DNA of 64,000 nt, taken from Theobroma cacao (lineage: Eukaryota > Streptophyta > Magnoliopsida > Malvales > Malvaceae). A program made the position numbers and the translations under genes. This document shows positions 11,731 to 23,334 of this stretch, in pieces. The stretch lies in contig NC_030853.1 of NCBI RefSeq assembly GCF_000208745.1, positions 5,782,268 to 5,846,267 on the forward strand, written 5' to 3'. The notes below the pieces were generated by a model. The model was given only the letters and a program-made list of their open reading frames with translations. It did no database searches and was not told the origin of the DNA. The stretch's first letter is position 1, and every line of letters starts with the position of its first letter.

Positions 11731-11770
11731 ACAGTCTACCTTTTTGAATTTAAATACTAAAAGACAAAAT

Positions 11771-11812
11771 AACGGCTAGAAATGAATTAGAGTTGTTTCT
11801 AATGTATAAAAA
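11771..11812 (+). promoter_or_regulatory. Predicted copia LTR promoter (AACGG box and TATA box)
   Basis: AACGGCTAGAA at 11771-11781 is followed 23 bases later by TATAAAAA at 11805-11812. The same AACGGCTAGAA precedes a TATA box in the unrelated LTR at 13444-14517. The promoter role is inferred. Confidence 0.5.
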
Positions 11813-12429
11813 CTGTCTCCAATAGAAAAAGCTGACTCCTCAGGTACAAAAGGAAGCTCTAATGGTCAAAAACAACAGATTTGAAGAGAAAAGAGGTACT
11901 TTGACTAAAAAACCAAATATTATTCACCAAAAACACTTGATCTTCATTCCAAAACAAGAAAAAGTGTTTGAACTTGATTGTAATCTATCCAGACTTGTAA
12001 AGGTACTTAGTTGTACTTTTTTTTTCTTCTCTTTCTTGGGAAATTAAAATGTGAGAAGCACTTTAAAGCTTGTTGTAGGGAATTAGAGCTTGGGTTAGAA
12101 GCTCTCCTTGTAAAAGCTTGGTGGAAGCTGTTAATTCCATCGGTATAGTGACGTTGGGCTGAAAATCCTTGATTGGGAGATCAAGGTAGTGGATGTAGGT
12201 CAAGGGGACTGAACTACTATGAATACTCTTACATTGTCTACTTCTCTTTACCTTTCCTTACTTGGTGTTTTGTAATTCTAATAAGTTTTAGTCTTTCCCT
12301 TCATCTAGTTGATTAAGAGCTCTTCAAGCTCTAAAGGGATGAACAAAAAATTTTTAGTGCTATTCACCCCTCTGTAGCACTCCAATTGGACCAAAAACCA
12401 TCTGACACGTCCACTTCGCTGTGTCTATC

Positions 12430-12651
12430 ATGAGGTTTTACTTCGTATTCGATTTATTTTTGTATGTAGGCATAATGTGTGATTTGAATTTGTGTAAGAG
12501 TTGTTGAGTATGAACTTGCTTTGATGGCCAATATATGGCCTTATGACTATTGTATTAAATATGGAGTATCAACTATGTGTCAAGGGGCAACATTTATGTA
12601 TTTGAGTTGAAATATTATTTGAATATATGAGTTTTGAAACCCTTGGCTATG
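12430..12651 (+). repeat. Gypsy LTR fragment, inverted copy of its neighbour
   Basis: TTTGTATGTAGGCAT through GGCTATGTGT matches the complement of about 12735-12940, so the two form a large inverted repeat with a short spacer. It is the end part of the same LTR family in the opposite orientation. Confidence 0.7.
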
Positions 12652-13443
12652 TGTCATGACCTAAACTTGGGGTTCCGTTACCAATGCACAAGCTTGGTAG
12701 GCGGAGCCCATGAGTCTCGAACAAGCCTCAAAACTTTAAATCACATAACACATAGCCAAAGGATTTCATAACCAAATATTTATAATTAAAATTCAAATTT
12801 AAATATAAAATATTATCCCTAGCACATAATTCATACAAAATATTCATAAGGCCATACATTGGGCATTAAAGTAGGTTCGTACTTTACAACCCTTAAAACA
12901 AGTTTAAATGGCACAACATGCCTACATACAAAACTAAACCAAAAGTGGAGCTGAAGCTCACAACAGATGCATCAGAGTGGCCATATCGGGTGGAAACCTA
13001 CTCGATGAAAAAACTGGGTTGTAACTAAACAATCTTTGCCACATAATCTTGTGGCCTATTTATCTACACATGGTACAAAACGGGTGAGTCATCTAATACT
13101 TAGTGAGGGGTGCAAATAAATAACATTTATATATATAAATATACAAACAATTATTTAAAGCACTACTAGTGCAACCAAAGATTCTAGCAATCATCTATAA
13201 TATTATGGGAAATCATCATCCCCAAGGAGTCTCCATAAATATCATACATATCATTGGGCTTGTCTTCATAGCCATACAAAGTTATCCCCCACGGCACACC
13301 CTAGTTGCCAAAGTATCATATCAAATTTAGATCAAATTTATCATGGCCAATCCAAGGCTATCTTATGTCTTGCACACAAATTGAATCACAATCATAGCAT
13401 GGTCCTCCCTAAGACATCATCAAATCATGCACAATGGCCAACT

Positions 13444-14517
13444 TGTTGGCCCCATTAATTTTTGATGATAATAAATCATTCCTATTTATGTGTGTCTAAT
13501 ACCTTTACTTGAGTGTGCAGGAAATTAATATATGAAATTAATTTATTAACTCTTCAAAGAGTATTCTTGAAAGAAAAAGAGGGATAAAATCAACAAGATG
13601 TAACTGTCTAACAAAGAGGAAGCTTATTGGTGAAACAAGGAAGAAAGTTGGTTGATCAAAGTTTCAAATTAGAGAAATGGCGGGCTGAAGAGTTTGAGAA
13701 ACAAAATCAACTTAGTCGACCAAGACAGTCGATTAACTGCTTTCTACCAAGATCTGCAAACCAGAAACAGAATCAACTTAGTTGACCAAGTCAGTCGACT
13801 AAAAGCTCTCTGTCTGTAATTTGAACCAGAGCACTATAAGACAGATTAACGGCTAGAACTCATCCTCAACTGTTTCCAACGGCCATAAACTATCAAATTG
13901 CCATCAAAGTTGCATCTCCAAGTATAAAAGGGTCTTCCAACAGTGAGAAACAAGTTTTTTGAAGCCTTGAATGAGATTTGAGCTATAGAATGTAGAAAAA
14001 AACTAGAAAAGCTTCACTGCACCTTACTGCACTTAAACGCCAATCTTTATAATAGAGTTCAACACTTCATCTTGCACCATCTAGATCAAGTAAGTGATCA
14101 TAGGTACTTCTTTATTACTTCTCTTGTATTCTTAGAGTGAAGGAGTTACTCTAAGGGGTTATTCAAGCTTGGGATAGCTTGATTGTTGTAGGTTGTGATT
14201 GAGCTTTGGAAAATCACTTTGGGTTTTAGTTGTGCCCATGAAAAACTAGTGTAAAAGGTTTTAGCTGAGCCTAGTAAAAGCCATTGTAAAGCTTGGTGAA
14301 AACTTGCGAATTTCACCGATGTTTAGTGAATTTGTGAAAAAAACCTTGGTTGGATAATCAAGGTAGTGGATGTAGGTCTTGGACCGAACCAGTTTAAATT
14401 GTTGTGCATCTTATACTCTGTTTTTAATTTTTTAAGTTCTGAAAATTAGTTTCCAATATTGTTAAGAGCCAAATTGTGCTATTCACCCCCCTCTAGCACA
14501 TATTATAGGAACCAACA
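13444..14517 (+). mobile_element. Solo LTR, copia-type, 1074 bp
   Basis: The ends are TGTTGG and CCAACA, a perfect six-base inverted repeat. Flanks CAACT and TAACT match at four of five bases, an aged target duplication. It contains two AGTCGACCAAG-CAGTCGA units (13704-13740 and 13771-13805), AACGGCTAGAA (13848-13858), TATAAAAG (13923-13930) and the typical CTATTCACCCCCCTCTAGCAC near the end. There is no internal region, so it formed by LTR-LTR recombination. Confidence 0.88.
13848..13930 (+). promoter_or_regulatory. Predicted promoter of the solo LTR
   Basis: AACGGCTAGAA at 13848, a second AACGG near 13877, and TATAAAAG at 13923-13930. AACGG is the core of the plant MSA element bound by three-repeat MYB proteins; its function here is inferred. 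Confidence 0.45.
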
Positions 14518-15764
14518 TAACTGGTGGAGTCAAATCACACTCAGGGCGAAGCTATAAAGGAGAAACAAATCACGCACGTGCTGAAACAACGTTCGAAGAA
14601 TCAAAATCATCGTCTTGAGTAATCTCCCAATGGACTGCATCACTTGGAGTATTCTAAGACAAATGGCATCAAAGCATTGTAGACAAGAATCATAGGCAAC
14701 ACTAATACCACCATCCCTGTTTACCACCATCTCTATAGGCACAGAACAGAGTCACAGGGGGATAAGACTCCAGTCAACCTTAAATCAATTCAACGTCCAA
14801 AATTCATCCATCGAATGGAATACAAATCACAAATAAGGCTATAGTGCCTTCATCATTCCATATATCCACATCAATCATAATTCATGTCAGACGAGTGTCA
14901 ATCGTTTATAAGCTCGATGTGATTCTAAATGCCCTTAAATCTTTAAGTCATCAAAGGGTCATAATCCATCAAAGATCAATTGTCTAGGGTGATTTGCTTC
15001 TAAACACTCATCGTATCCTCTAGATTTCCTAGTCTAGGCTCATACAAGCAACACAGGCCACCAAGCAGCTTGTCCAAAGCATACATATCACAACACATAC
15101 AATCACAACTATATATATATATTCATATATATGATTTTTCTCTAGCTTAGGCATGTTTACTTAGGCCTACATACAATGTCTAGTACCAGTGTTGCGCATC
15201 TATCATGCGTCATGCATCTCATGCGTTTTAAATTAACCCACTCACAATGATGAATTATAGCTGCTCTACAACCAAGCTCAACTTCAGCCTCTAATTGCCT
15301 TTTTTTTCATCACCTTGGTCAAATAGCTTAGTTTCCCCCTTTGAACACATCAAAACATCACAAACCTAATTGATTCTTGGCTTTTTAAAAATACCCAACT
15401 TTTTTAAAAATAACTAAATTCTTAACAATCCAACATCCAAGCTCAAATCCTTCAATAATGAGCGAAACCCATACCTTAGAAGCTAGATTGCACGAATCTA
15501 AACTCCAAATTCCAGTAAAATTGAAGGGATTCACCAAAGTTGGAAAAATTGATTTCTTAGTTATTAACTGATTAAATTGAAAACTAATCGGTTAAAAGCT
15601 GTAATCTTACCTTTAGAGGCATTTTCCAAGTTCGAAATCGGCTCAAAAAAACTTAAAATCTGTTTGGAGGTTAAGGTTTTCAGTGGCTTAAAGAGAGAGA
15701 GTTAGGTTTTTTGTTTTAAAAGGGTGGATAGCTCGAGCCCCTTTTTATTTTTTCTTCTTGCCAG

Positions 15765-16025
15765 TGACGTATTGATACATGTGCACCAATTTCCATTTAA
15801 ATCTATTGATAAATTGAGCAATGTATTGATAGCAATAAGGCAGAATGCTCACTGGCCAAAAATGTATCAATACATGGGGAAATGTATTGATACTTTTTCC
15901 CCTAGGTACTCTCTGCTTCAAATCTATCGATACATTTGGACAATGGATCAATAGATGTTCATCTTATAATAAATGTATCGATACATTGGGGAATGTATTA
16001 GGGAATGTATCAATACATGTATCAA
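15765..16025. repeat. TGTATCGATACA palindrome array
   Basis: About ten exact or near copies of AATGTATCGATACATT or its half (AATGTATTGATA, TGTATCAATACAT), spaced irregularly. They lie upstream, on the minus strand, of the TATA-like complement of CTTTTTATTTTT near 15740. The same array occurs at 40035-40305. Confidence 0.85.
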
Positions 16026-16029
16026 TATA

Positions 16030-17100
16030 ATAAATGCTTCAAATCATCTATGAAATTTCTAAAATTTAATGTTGCAAACTATTCCCAATGGAAAAATCAA
16101 ATGAAACAGTTCATTCAAGCATATGATCTTGAAATTTAGAGAATAATTGATAAAGGACCATCCAAGCATATCAAGAAAATGAATAAGTGGGATTCAAATG
16201 ATTTAGAAAATACCAGAGTTAAATGCTAAAGCCATGCATATTCTTTTTGTTGCACTCGAAGAAAGAGCATACAACAATGTCTCTATGTGTAATAGTGCCA
16301 AAGAAATTTGCGAAAGACTAGAATTTATGTGTGGAGAAAAAGAGTTGCAAGAAAAAGACCATGAAGCAAAAAGTTCAATAACTTGTGAAGACTCAAGTAG
16401 GATTCATTTCTCAAGGCAAGGCTGTGAGGCAAGTTCTTTATCTTATAAGCCATATTCATCCTTAGATTTAGAAGGAAAGTAAAGTTCACTTGTAAAGAAT
16501 TTGAAAAAGCCTTTAATGAAATGGTTCATAAGTATGAGAAAAATGAAGAAAGGATTCCAAATCTTTGTATTGAAAATAATTTTTTGACTAATGCAAAACT
16601 TGAGTTGGAAGATGAAAATAAAATTTGAAGATGAAATTTAAATTGTTTCAAAAGGAACTTAATGACATAGAAAAGGAAAATGAAAAGCTAAGAAATACAT
16701 TTGAAAACTACAAAATGAAATTTGATTGATTGAATTTCAAGAATGAATAAAATAAAATTTTATTCTAACTTTTTTTTTTAAATAAGTGTGAACTTCAAAA
16801 AAGTTTATCCTTTTTAATTCTTGTGACTAACAAAAAGATCCAAAGAAATTTGGATACCAAAAATCAAGTAAGAATTTGTGTCGTTGGCAAATCAAGGCAA
16901 GAAAGAGGAAAACCAGAACATCAAGTGCATGAATTGATATCTTTATTTTGAAGAATCAATTCTTACACAAAGTGGTTTCCAAAGAACTCGAGACTTCTTA
17001 CAAGGCTTGGAACAAGTATGAAAATCAAGGTAAGAACAATGATGAAATATCAATAATGTTACAGTTGATGTTTATCTTGAATGATTTATCATGACATGAA
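16030..17100 (+). pseudogene. Copia gag remnant
   Basis: With stops and frameshifts read through, 16030-16380 gives M-K-F-L-K-F-N, Y-S-Q-W, Q-F-I-Q-A-Y-D-L-E-I, K-A-M-H-I-L-F-V-A-L and E-I-C-E-R-L-E, the UBN2-type gag of plant copia elements, here without the usual Trp after E-I. Further on (16500-17050) there are coiled, Lys/Glu-rich segments. Multiple stops make it non-functional. It abuts a gypsy LTR palindrome array at about 16020, so its own 5' LTR and primer site are gone. Confidence 0.75.
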
Positions 17101-17544
17101 ACACACGCATTTACTATGAGAAGCCATCCAACTTTTTGTCACCCCTAGGTACAAAGGTAGAGTATTTAGGTCTGAATTCTATGTCTTAATGACTTTCACT
17201 AAGAGAGTCAAAGATTGAGAACATGGTAGTCAGATGAAATAAATATACTAAGTTAAAGTGACACAATCCACTTATAGGGTATTAAAACTTCCAAAAAGGA
17301 AGGAAAAAGGTCAGACAACTCATCTTGTGAAATTAAAAAAAAAATGTATATATATATTGTTGCTCTGTTCAACTCTTATAACTTTATTGTAAGTCTGTTG
17401 TGAAACTTTTCCATTTCGCTTCATCACAAATTGTTCATCAAAAGGATCACCAGTCTTGACAACAAGGCATGAAAATTCTACTAGAGACCAAAGATGTGAA
17501 TCTTCATCAAGTTTTAAGCACAGTTTTAAAAAGAAATTCAATAG

Positions 17545-18313
17545 TCATGAACAAAGACGAAGGTATTTGTGTTTGTTTTCATATCTTCAGGTGATTCTTA
17601 GTAAGCCAATTGATTTTGATTACTTGAGTACATTAGAATTTCCATATATAGAGAATTTCAGAGAATAGGAACGGTTGACACTTTTAAAAATGAATAAATC
17701 TTATTATGAGAATTTAGTCAAGGTCTTCTCCTCAAATGCTGACACAATATTCATTGACAATGAAGGAAAGGCATATACTTCCAAGCTCATGTTCACCACA
17801 TCAATCATGGGAAGAGAAATAGGTATTTATCCACCAGTAATTAACCATGTCTTAAGAATTCTTAATTTTGGAATAGAACTAGAAAGTCTATGCAGCGGAT
17901 TGAATGAACATGATTTAGAAACTGAATTCTTTATCTTTCCTCCACCAACTGCATTAGAATCGTTTAATGTCAACTGTCTAAGCTTTCATGATAGAATTTT
18001 GCACTTGATTTTATGTTGGTTTTTTACACCAAGTGGGAAAGAATATTCATATGTGAAGCATGAAGATTTGTTCTTCATGTATCATATTAAACACAAGCAA
18101 ATAAACTTAGGTCATTTTATTCTTGGAGAAATGATGGAAATAATTGAAGGAAAGAATAAAAGATTAGTTCATAGAATGCTGATAAGTCAAATAATGGAAG
18201 CACTTTATATTGACATTGCAGTAGACTTACAAATGAGATGCCAAGTTCAAAAGGCCATTAAAGAAGCGACAAAAGATTTTGAATATCAATTAATTGAAGG
18301 AAAATGGCATTGA
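17545..18313 (+). pseudogene. Retroelement-associated 'putative plant transposon protein' ORF
   Basis: A 212-codon frame is open from 17675 to 18313, and matching sequence continues upstream to about 17545 past a stop at 17667. Features that recall the family (I believe Pfam PF20167) are: Y-Y-E-N-L-V-K-V-F near the start, an I-N-L-G-H-F-I-L segment, and R-I-L-H-L-I-L-C-W-F-F-T-P before an L-F-F-M-Y block. Function is unknown; such proteins occur in or beside plant LTR elements. The frame is unusually intact compared with the gag debris next to it. The low-GC codon use matches the surroundings and gives no sign of transfer. Confidence 0.5.
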
Positions 18314-19057
18314 AAGAATGTGACACCTGCAGAAGCTCTTAAACAAAAAGAAACAAAAACCGATGATGGCAGGGAATTTACTGACACTGAAGATCCTCCT
18401 TTCCAAACCACCATGATCCCCTTAATTGCATAAATGGACAGCTACTTTGATAATCAGATCAAAAAGCTATTATATGAACGAGAAAAGCACAATAAAAATG
18501 ATGAGTCAGCTTAAGAAGAATTTTGACTCAAATAGCTGATCTTTAAATTAGTTCATTAAAGACAAACATTAAATCTTAAAATACTCTACTCAAATTTTGT
18601 AGATATGGAACCCATTTCTTGTGGTCTTTAGAACATTTGATTTTTCAGTTTTATTGGATGACTTTTATATTTTCATTTGCGTACATTCATCTATCATACG
18701 TTTTGTTAAGTTGATTTGAATAGTTTGGTTATTCTGATATCTATAGTGCATGAAAATAGTAAATGGCATAGCTTTTTGATGTTGATCGATATTTTTGACT
18801 AGCCATTTTTCGTGGATGTTTTAATTACACTTTTGCTACTAATGATGGGTTCTCTCTATGAGTTATATACTACTTGTAATCTATTTTTTGTTCCATGTTT
18901 ATATAACAAAATGGGGAAAATATTGCAAGTAAATTTGCCAAGCTTAACTTCTCTAAATCTCATGGAAGGATTTTTTAAAATGATTTCAAAATGCTTTCAA
19001 ACTTAAATATAAAATATAAATCTTTCTGAAAAGAGCACAGATTCAAGGGGGAGTTTT
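18314..19057 (+). other. Copia 3' non-coding region
   Basis: AT-rich and without a convincing frame apart from a short acidic continuation to about 18510. It ends in TTCAAGGGGGAGTTTTT, where a gypsy solo LTR has inserted, and continues at 21454-21508. Confidence 0.5.
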
Positions 19058-19400
19058 TGGGAGACCTCGACCTATATAGGCTCGTAACTAGGCATAGATG
19101 CAATAACACGAGCTAGGGGTAGTTTCATCATTTCCTTAGTAAGCCCCTAAAAGTAAGTTTTTAAAACAATATTAAGGCCTAAGTACTAAGGCATAAATGA
19201 ATGATGAAATACAAGTAAAATGGTGAAGGAAATAAAAATAATGATGATTCCCAAGGTAGGGGCAAAATTGTCATTTTTAGACCATTATGGACTTTAATTC
19301 AGTATTAAAAGAGTAAAAGATTTCATAAAGGGTTGGAGGAGAACAAGCTAACTAGTTGAGGGCATTTTCGTAATTTAAGTGGGGTTGGATAAGCTTGAGC

Positions 19401-19411
19401 TATAAATATCT
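19401..19411 (+). promoter_or_regulatory. Conserved TATA box of the gypsy LTR family
   Basis: TATAAATATCT here, at 47284-47294, and as the complement at 5805-5815, 45981-45991 and 54637-54647 (the last two with differences after TATAAATA). Its position near 350-400 bases into each LTR suggests the U3/R border. Confidence 0.65.
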
Positions 19412-20457
19412 TTTTCTTCAAGCAGCTTATTCATTCTCCAATAGCTTCTTCTTCTTTTCCTTCATTCCATCTCACGTTTGTTTCCCTCTCCATGGAAGCT
19501 TGATATGAAACCTCCATAACCTCTCTCAAACTAGCTTCAATTTTCATGCTTTTGTGCACCCTTTCATAGAACCTTTGTGCTTTTTCAGTCTCTCTCTTTA
19601 AAACCCTTGAAAAATCTTATATCCATACTTTCTCTCACTAGCTAGGTAGTTTAGAGAGAGAAAGAGAGAGCTTTAATAATAGCTTGAAAGTTTTTGGAAA
19701 GAATTTCAAATACAAAGCTACCAAGGTGAATAGTGAATTAGAATTGATTTTTAGTGTTGAAAATGATTAGTGTTTAGACTTGTGGGTGTTTTGGTAGTTG
19801 AGGTTGTTCATTCACTTTAAAGTGATTAGGATCGTGAACATAGATAGCCACTTAAATGGCAATTGGAAGCTAGCTAAGAGATAGCTTTTAGAATTTATAA
19901 GTATGTGAATTGACTTACTGGTGATGCTAGTGATATAGGTTCCAACGAAGCCCCATCGGCCCATTTGGACCATTAGGGAAGTTAGAGTCGACTAAAGGTT
20001 CAACAAAATACCGGTGAATGAACTTGCATTTCAAAATCATTTTGGGAGATATAATTGTATTTGTATGACACATTTGAATGATTTATTCCAACTTTTCTTT
20101 AAAAATGTGTGCCAAGGAACAAGCCCTTGATAAAATATTTTGATGTGAGTAATGATATTGACCCGGTTATGTGCGAGTAGGAGTGCGCATAAGCCGATGA
20201 TGACCCAGCCATGTGCTAGTGAGAGTGCATATGAGCTGATGATGATGGGGGGGTGCGCATGATGATTAATATATATATATATATACATACATAGATATGT
20301 GTGTTATCAAAAGCTTATGAATATGGTATACGGTTGTAATGCATGTGAAAATTTGACATGTTGAACTTTGGGAATTTATTTGTGTTTCATGTTGCTTTTG
20401 TCATTTCAGCAGGATGGCCTTTTCTTGAGGGAATGGAGACTTTTTCTTAGTGCTCTG

Positions 20458-20840
20458 TTTCTCGCTGCCGTGAGAATGAATCTCGCTGCAGCGAGAAACT
20501 CTCAAGTTTTGAGGGTTTTACCAGACCTGGTTCTCGTTACAGCGAGAATGCATTCTCGCTGCAGCAATAAACTCTTTGTTTGGATGGTTGAATTTCGTTG
20601 CAGCGAGAAACTTTCTATCCATTATGCTATCTTGCTGGTTTTGCCATATTTTTCCATTTCAATTGCACCATAGATGATCATGGACTTTCAACATTTAGGG
20701 GTTTATTTAATTAAGTTTGAAATGAGGAATTTTAGAGAGAAACCTTCGGCCAGTTGATAAACCCACTTTCAGCTAATAACTTGAGCCCAAACTTCATTGC
20801 AGCGAGAATGCCTTTTCGCTGCAGCAAGGACCCATCGCTG
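20458..20840. repeat. TTCTCGCTGCAGCGAGAA palindrome array
   Basis: About six full or half copies of the 18-base palindrome TTCTCGCTGCAGCGAGAA in this LTR. Equivalent arrays are at 48450-48715, 53085-53160, 53335-53410 and, more eroded, 44650-44770. Confidence 0.85.
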
Positions 20841-21453
20841 CATTTAACTTGCTTGTTATCACTGAAGCTTTAATTCTTCAAATTATTTGTTATGTATGGA
20901 TTCATCATTATCTAGTGATTAACCATTTAAGGGTTTAACGAGGGGTTTTAATAAGAATGAAACTAAATTGCATTGTTTTTAAGACAAATGCATTATGATT
21001 TCTTTAAACTTTCCTTCTCGTTTGCTTGTTCCTTTCTTATGTTCACTCATTGAGTTGGTACTCACCGTTTTCAACTTCATGTTTTCAGATCAGGAGGCAG
21101 TCGGTAACTAGGTCGAGGTGTCCTCGTAGATTCGACTCTTGGTAAGTGTCTCAGCATTTAGTAGCTATACTTTCGCCCGAGTCTCTCCGCTGAAAATCGA
21201 GTCTCCTTTTCGATATGTATAGACAAACCTAATATAAATTATTAAGATACATGTGGTAGACACTATAGGTATATTTTGGTGGGTAATGCTACTACAAGTT
21301 GACAAATGGTTATCATTATTTCATATTGAATTTATGAAATGTGACTTTCGTAACCTTGATGGCACAATGAACAGGTTATATTAATAGGCTTGCTTGGGCT
21401 TAGTGGACTACGTCCATTGGACTTATTTCGTACCTAAAATTTGGGTCGTGACA

Positions 21454-21508
21454 GTTTTTCAATGAGCAAATATAGCTCTTAATTTTGTCATATCAAAAAG
21501 AAGGAGAT
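21454..21508 (+). other. Copia 3' internal end and polypurine tract
   Basis: Resumes the copia sequence after the solo LTR; CAAAAAGAAGGAGAT directly precedes the LTR start TGTTAAC at 21509. Confidence 0.7.
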
Positions 21509-23217
21509 TGTTAACTTTATTCTTGTTTTGAAATGACAAAATTGATTGAACTAAATATGCTTTGACGATGAATGAAAATGTTTTTGAATATAAAGAAAAT
21601 CCTCAAAAATGTTTTGAAGCTGAATTTAAAAAGAGAGTTATATTGAAATGTTGACATTGATTGAATATGCTTTGAGAGTGAATGATAATTCTCTTGAACT
21701 TAAAGAAGTGTTTTGAAGGTTTTCCAAAGATTTCATGTTTTCAAACTTAAAGTGCTAGCCTAAAAATCAAATTCTCGAAATCAAAGTTTTGATTCTTCAA
21801 TGAGAAGAAAGCAAAATTTATTTCTTTATCACATGAAGAATCAATTTTGAAGATGGGAGAAGTTAGTTCTTTGTTGAAAGCAATAGTGAAGAATCGATTC
21901 TAAAATAAGAAGAAGTCAATTCTTGAAGCTATTAGAATTGAGAAGAACTAACAACTCAAAGAGCAAAAATCGATTCTAAGAGATGGTGACCAAGGATCAG
22001 AAACTTGGTGACCAAGAAAGAGATGGTGTGAATGGATAAGATTGCAACCTCAAAAGTCAAGCTAAAATTCAAAATTTGGTGCCAGTCAATAGAGAAGAAC
22101 TGACACCTTAAGGTAGAAGAATCGATTCTCCAAAAATGCAAAAGTGTCACATTTGAACCAAGTCGTGGAAGAACCAACATCTTTGGAAACAAGAATCGAT
22201 TCCCTAGAGATAGAAAGTTTCAAACTTTATGAAGAATTGATTCCCTAGAGATAGAAAGTTTCAAACTTTATGAAGAATCAACATCTTAAAAAAGAAGAAT
22301 CAATTCTTCGCAGATAGAAAGCTCCAGACTTCATGAAGAACTGATAACTCATGATCAAAAAATTGATTCTCTATGTGCGACTGAATGTGCAAGTTGGCTA
22401 AAACGTATGAAAGTTGATTCAAATTTCACTCCAATGGGCAAGAAATCATAGAGCCTATAAATATCTACTTTGAGGACATTAAAGGTGAAATTTTGAGCTA
22501 TGTTGAACAATTTTGAAAAGATTTCGAAGTGTCAAAAAGAAAGAAAATAGGCAAGAAAGCAATAGTAGAAAAATTCATTCTTTGAGCAAAAATAGAAGAT
22601 AAAGTTCCCATTTTTATCTCTCAACTAGAGCTTTTTGAACCTAAACCTCACTTCATTATTCATTTCTCTTGAGAAAGCTCTTATCTTTTTTAACCTAAAC
22701 ATTTTATTAGCCTTCATAAAGGTTTTGAGCTAAAGATTCTTTTGAGAATTTATTATTGTATTGGTTATACTTCCAACCAAAAGGTGGAGGGGTTTTGCCT
22801 AATCCTTTAAAATGTTGTATTCTGTGTAAAGGTTGTGCTTGAACCTAAAAAAGGTAGTGTTTTGGTTGGGGTTATGCTTAATCTTGTGAAAAGCATGTTG
22901 TGAAAGTTACGCTTGATCCTGTTAAAAAGCATGTTGTAAGGGTTACACCTAACCTTGTTGATAAAGGCAAGTTGATAGTGGATTTGAACTCCTTGTGCTA
23001 TCAAGGGAGAGGATGTGGGCATTGAAAGGCCAAATGTCTATAAAAATCTGGTTGAGTATTCTTTATCGTTCAGCACTTTACTTGTTTAGCTCATGTTCTA
23101 TTTTTGCTATTTTACTTCTCATATTTTTGTTGCACTTTTAGAGTTCTTTAAAAGGAGAAATTTGTAATTCATAACCAATTCATCCCCTTATTGGTTATTT
23201 AACCTTATTTTCCTAAC
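21509..23217 (+). repeat. Copia 3' LTR
   Basis: Starts TGTTAACTTTATTC directly after a polypurine tract and ends near TTTTCCTAACTA (probably a mutated CTAACA). It carries an AGAATCGATTCT palindrome array (21840-22380) and TATAAATA at 22456-22463. Pairs of GTTGTGCTT/GTTATGCTT repeats follow at about 22820-22970. The partner 5' LTR is not in place. Confidence 0.7.
21840..22380. repeat. AGAATCGATTCT palindrome array
   Basis: At least seven exact or near copies (AGAATCGATTCT, AAAATCGATTCT, AGAATCGATTCC, AGAATCAATTCT), mostly 50-90 bases apart and all upstream of the TATA-like box at 22456. Confidence 0.85.
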
Positions 23218-23334
23218 TATAGTTGATGAAAAGATTGAATTACATGATAAAATTTGTATAATGAAATGATTTAGTCCAATAACAATGACTTTTTCAAATA
23301 TTTGTGTGGTTATGACACATTGCTAAATGTTAAT

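Larger units (their letters stand above)
10990..12407 (+). repeat. Copia LTR
   Basis: It starts TGTTAACTTTAT like the LTR at 21509. It carries an array of degenerate TAATCAGTTAA/TAATCGATTAGAG units (11170-11730), AACGGCTAGAA at 11771 and TATAAAAA at 11805-11812. GTGCTATTCACCCCTCT near 12358 is typical of the end of this kind of plant copia LTR. The right end is uncertain: ACA at 12407 is my best guess and I found no target duplication. Confidence 0.65.
12652..16020 (-). mobile_element. Gypsy LTR interrupted by a solo copia-type LTR
   Basis: It starts TGTCATGACC, the complement of the GTCGTGACA-type LTR end, and runs to about 16020 apart from the nested LTR at 13444-14517. The part from 15230 to 16020 matches 39600-40310, including the TGTATCGATACA array, so both belong to one family that starts TGTAACACCC on the minus strand. 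The minus-strand start is missing, replaced by copia gag debris. Confidence 0.65.
19058..21453 (+). mobile_element. Solo gypsy LTR, 2396 bp, perfect 5-bp target duplication
   Basis: Starts TGGGAGACCTCGACC and ends GGGTCGTGACA. GTTTT flanks it on both sides (19053-19057 and 21454-21458). It contains a TATA box (19401-19411), a minisatellite (20157-20260) and several CTGCAG-centred palindromes (20458-20840). No internal region or primer site follows. It interrupts the 3' region of a copia element. Confidence 0.93.
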
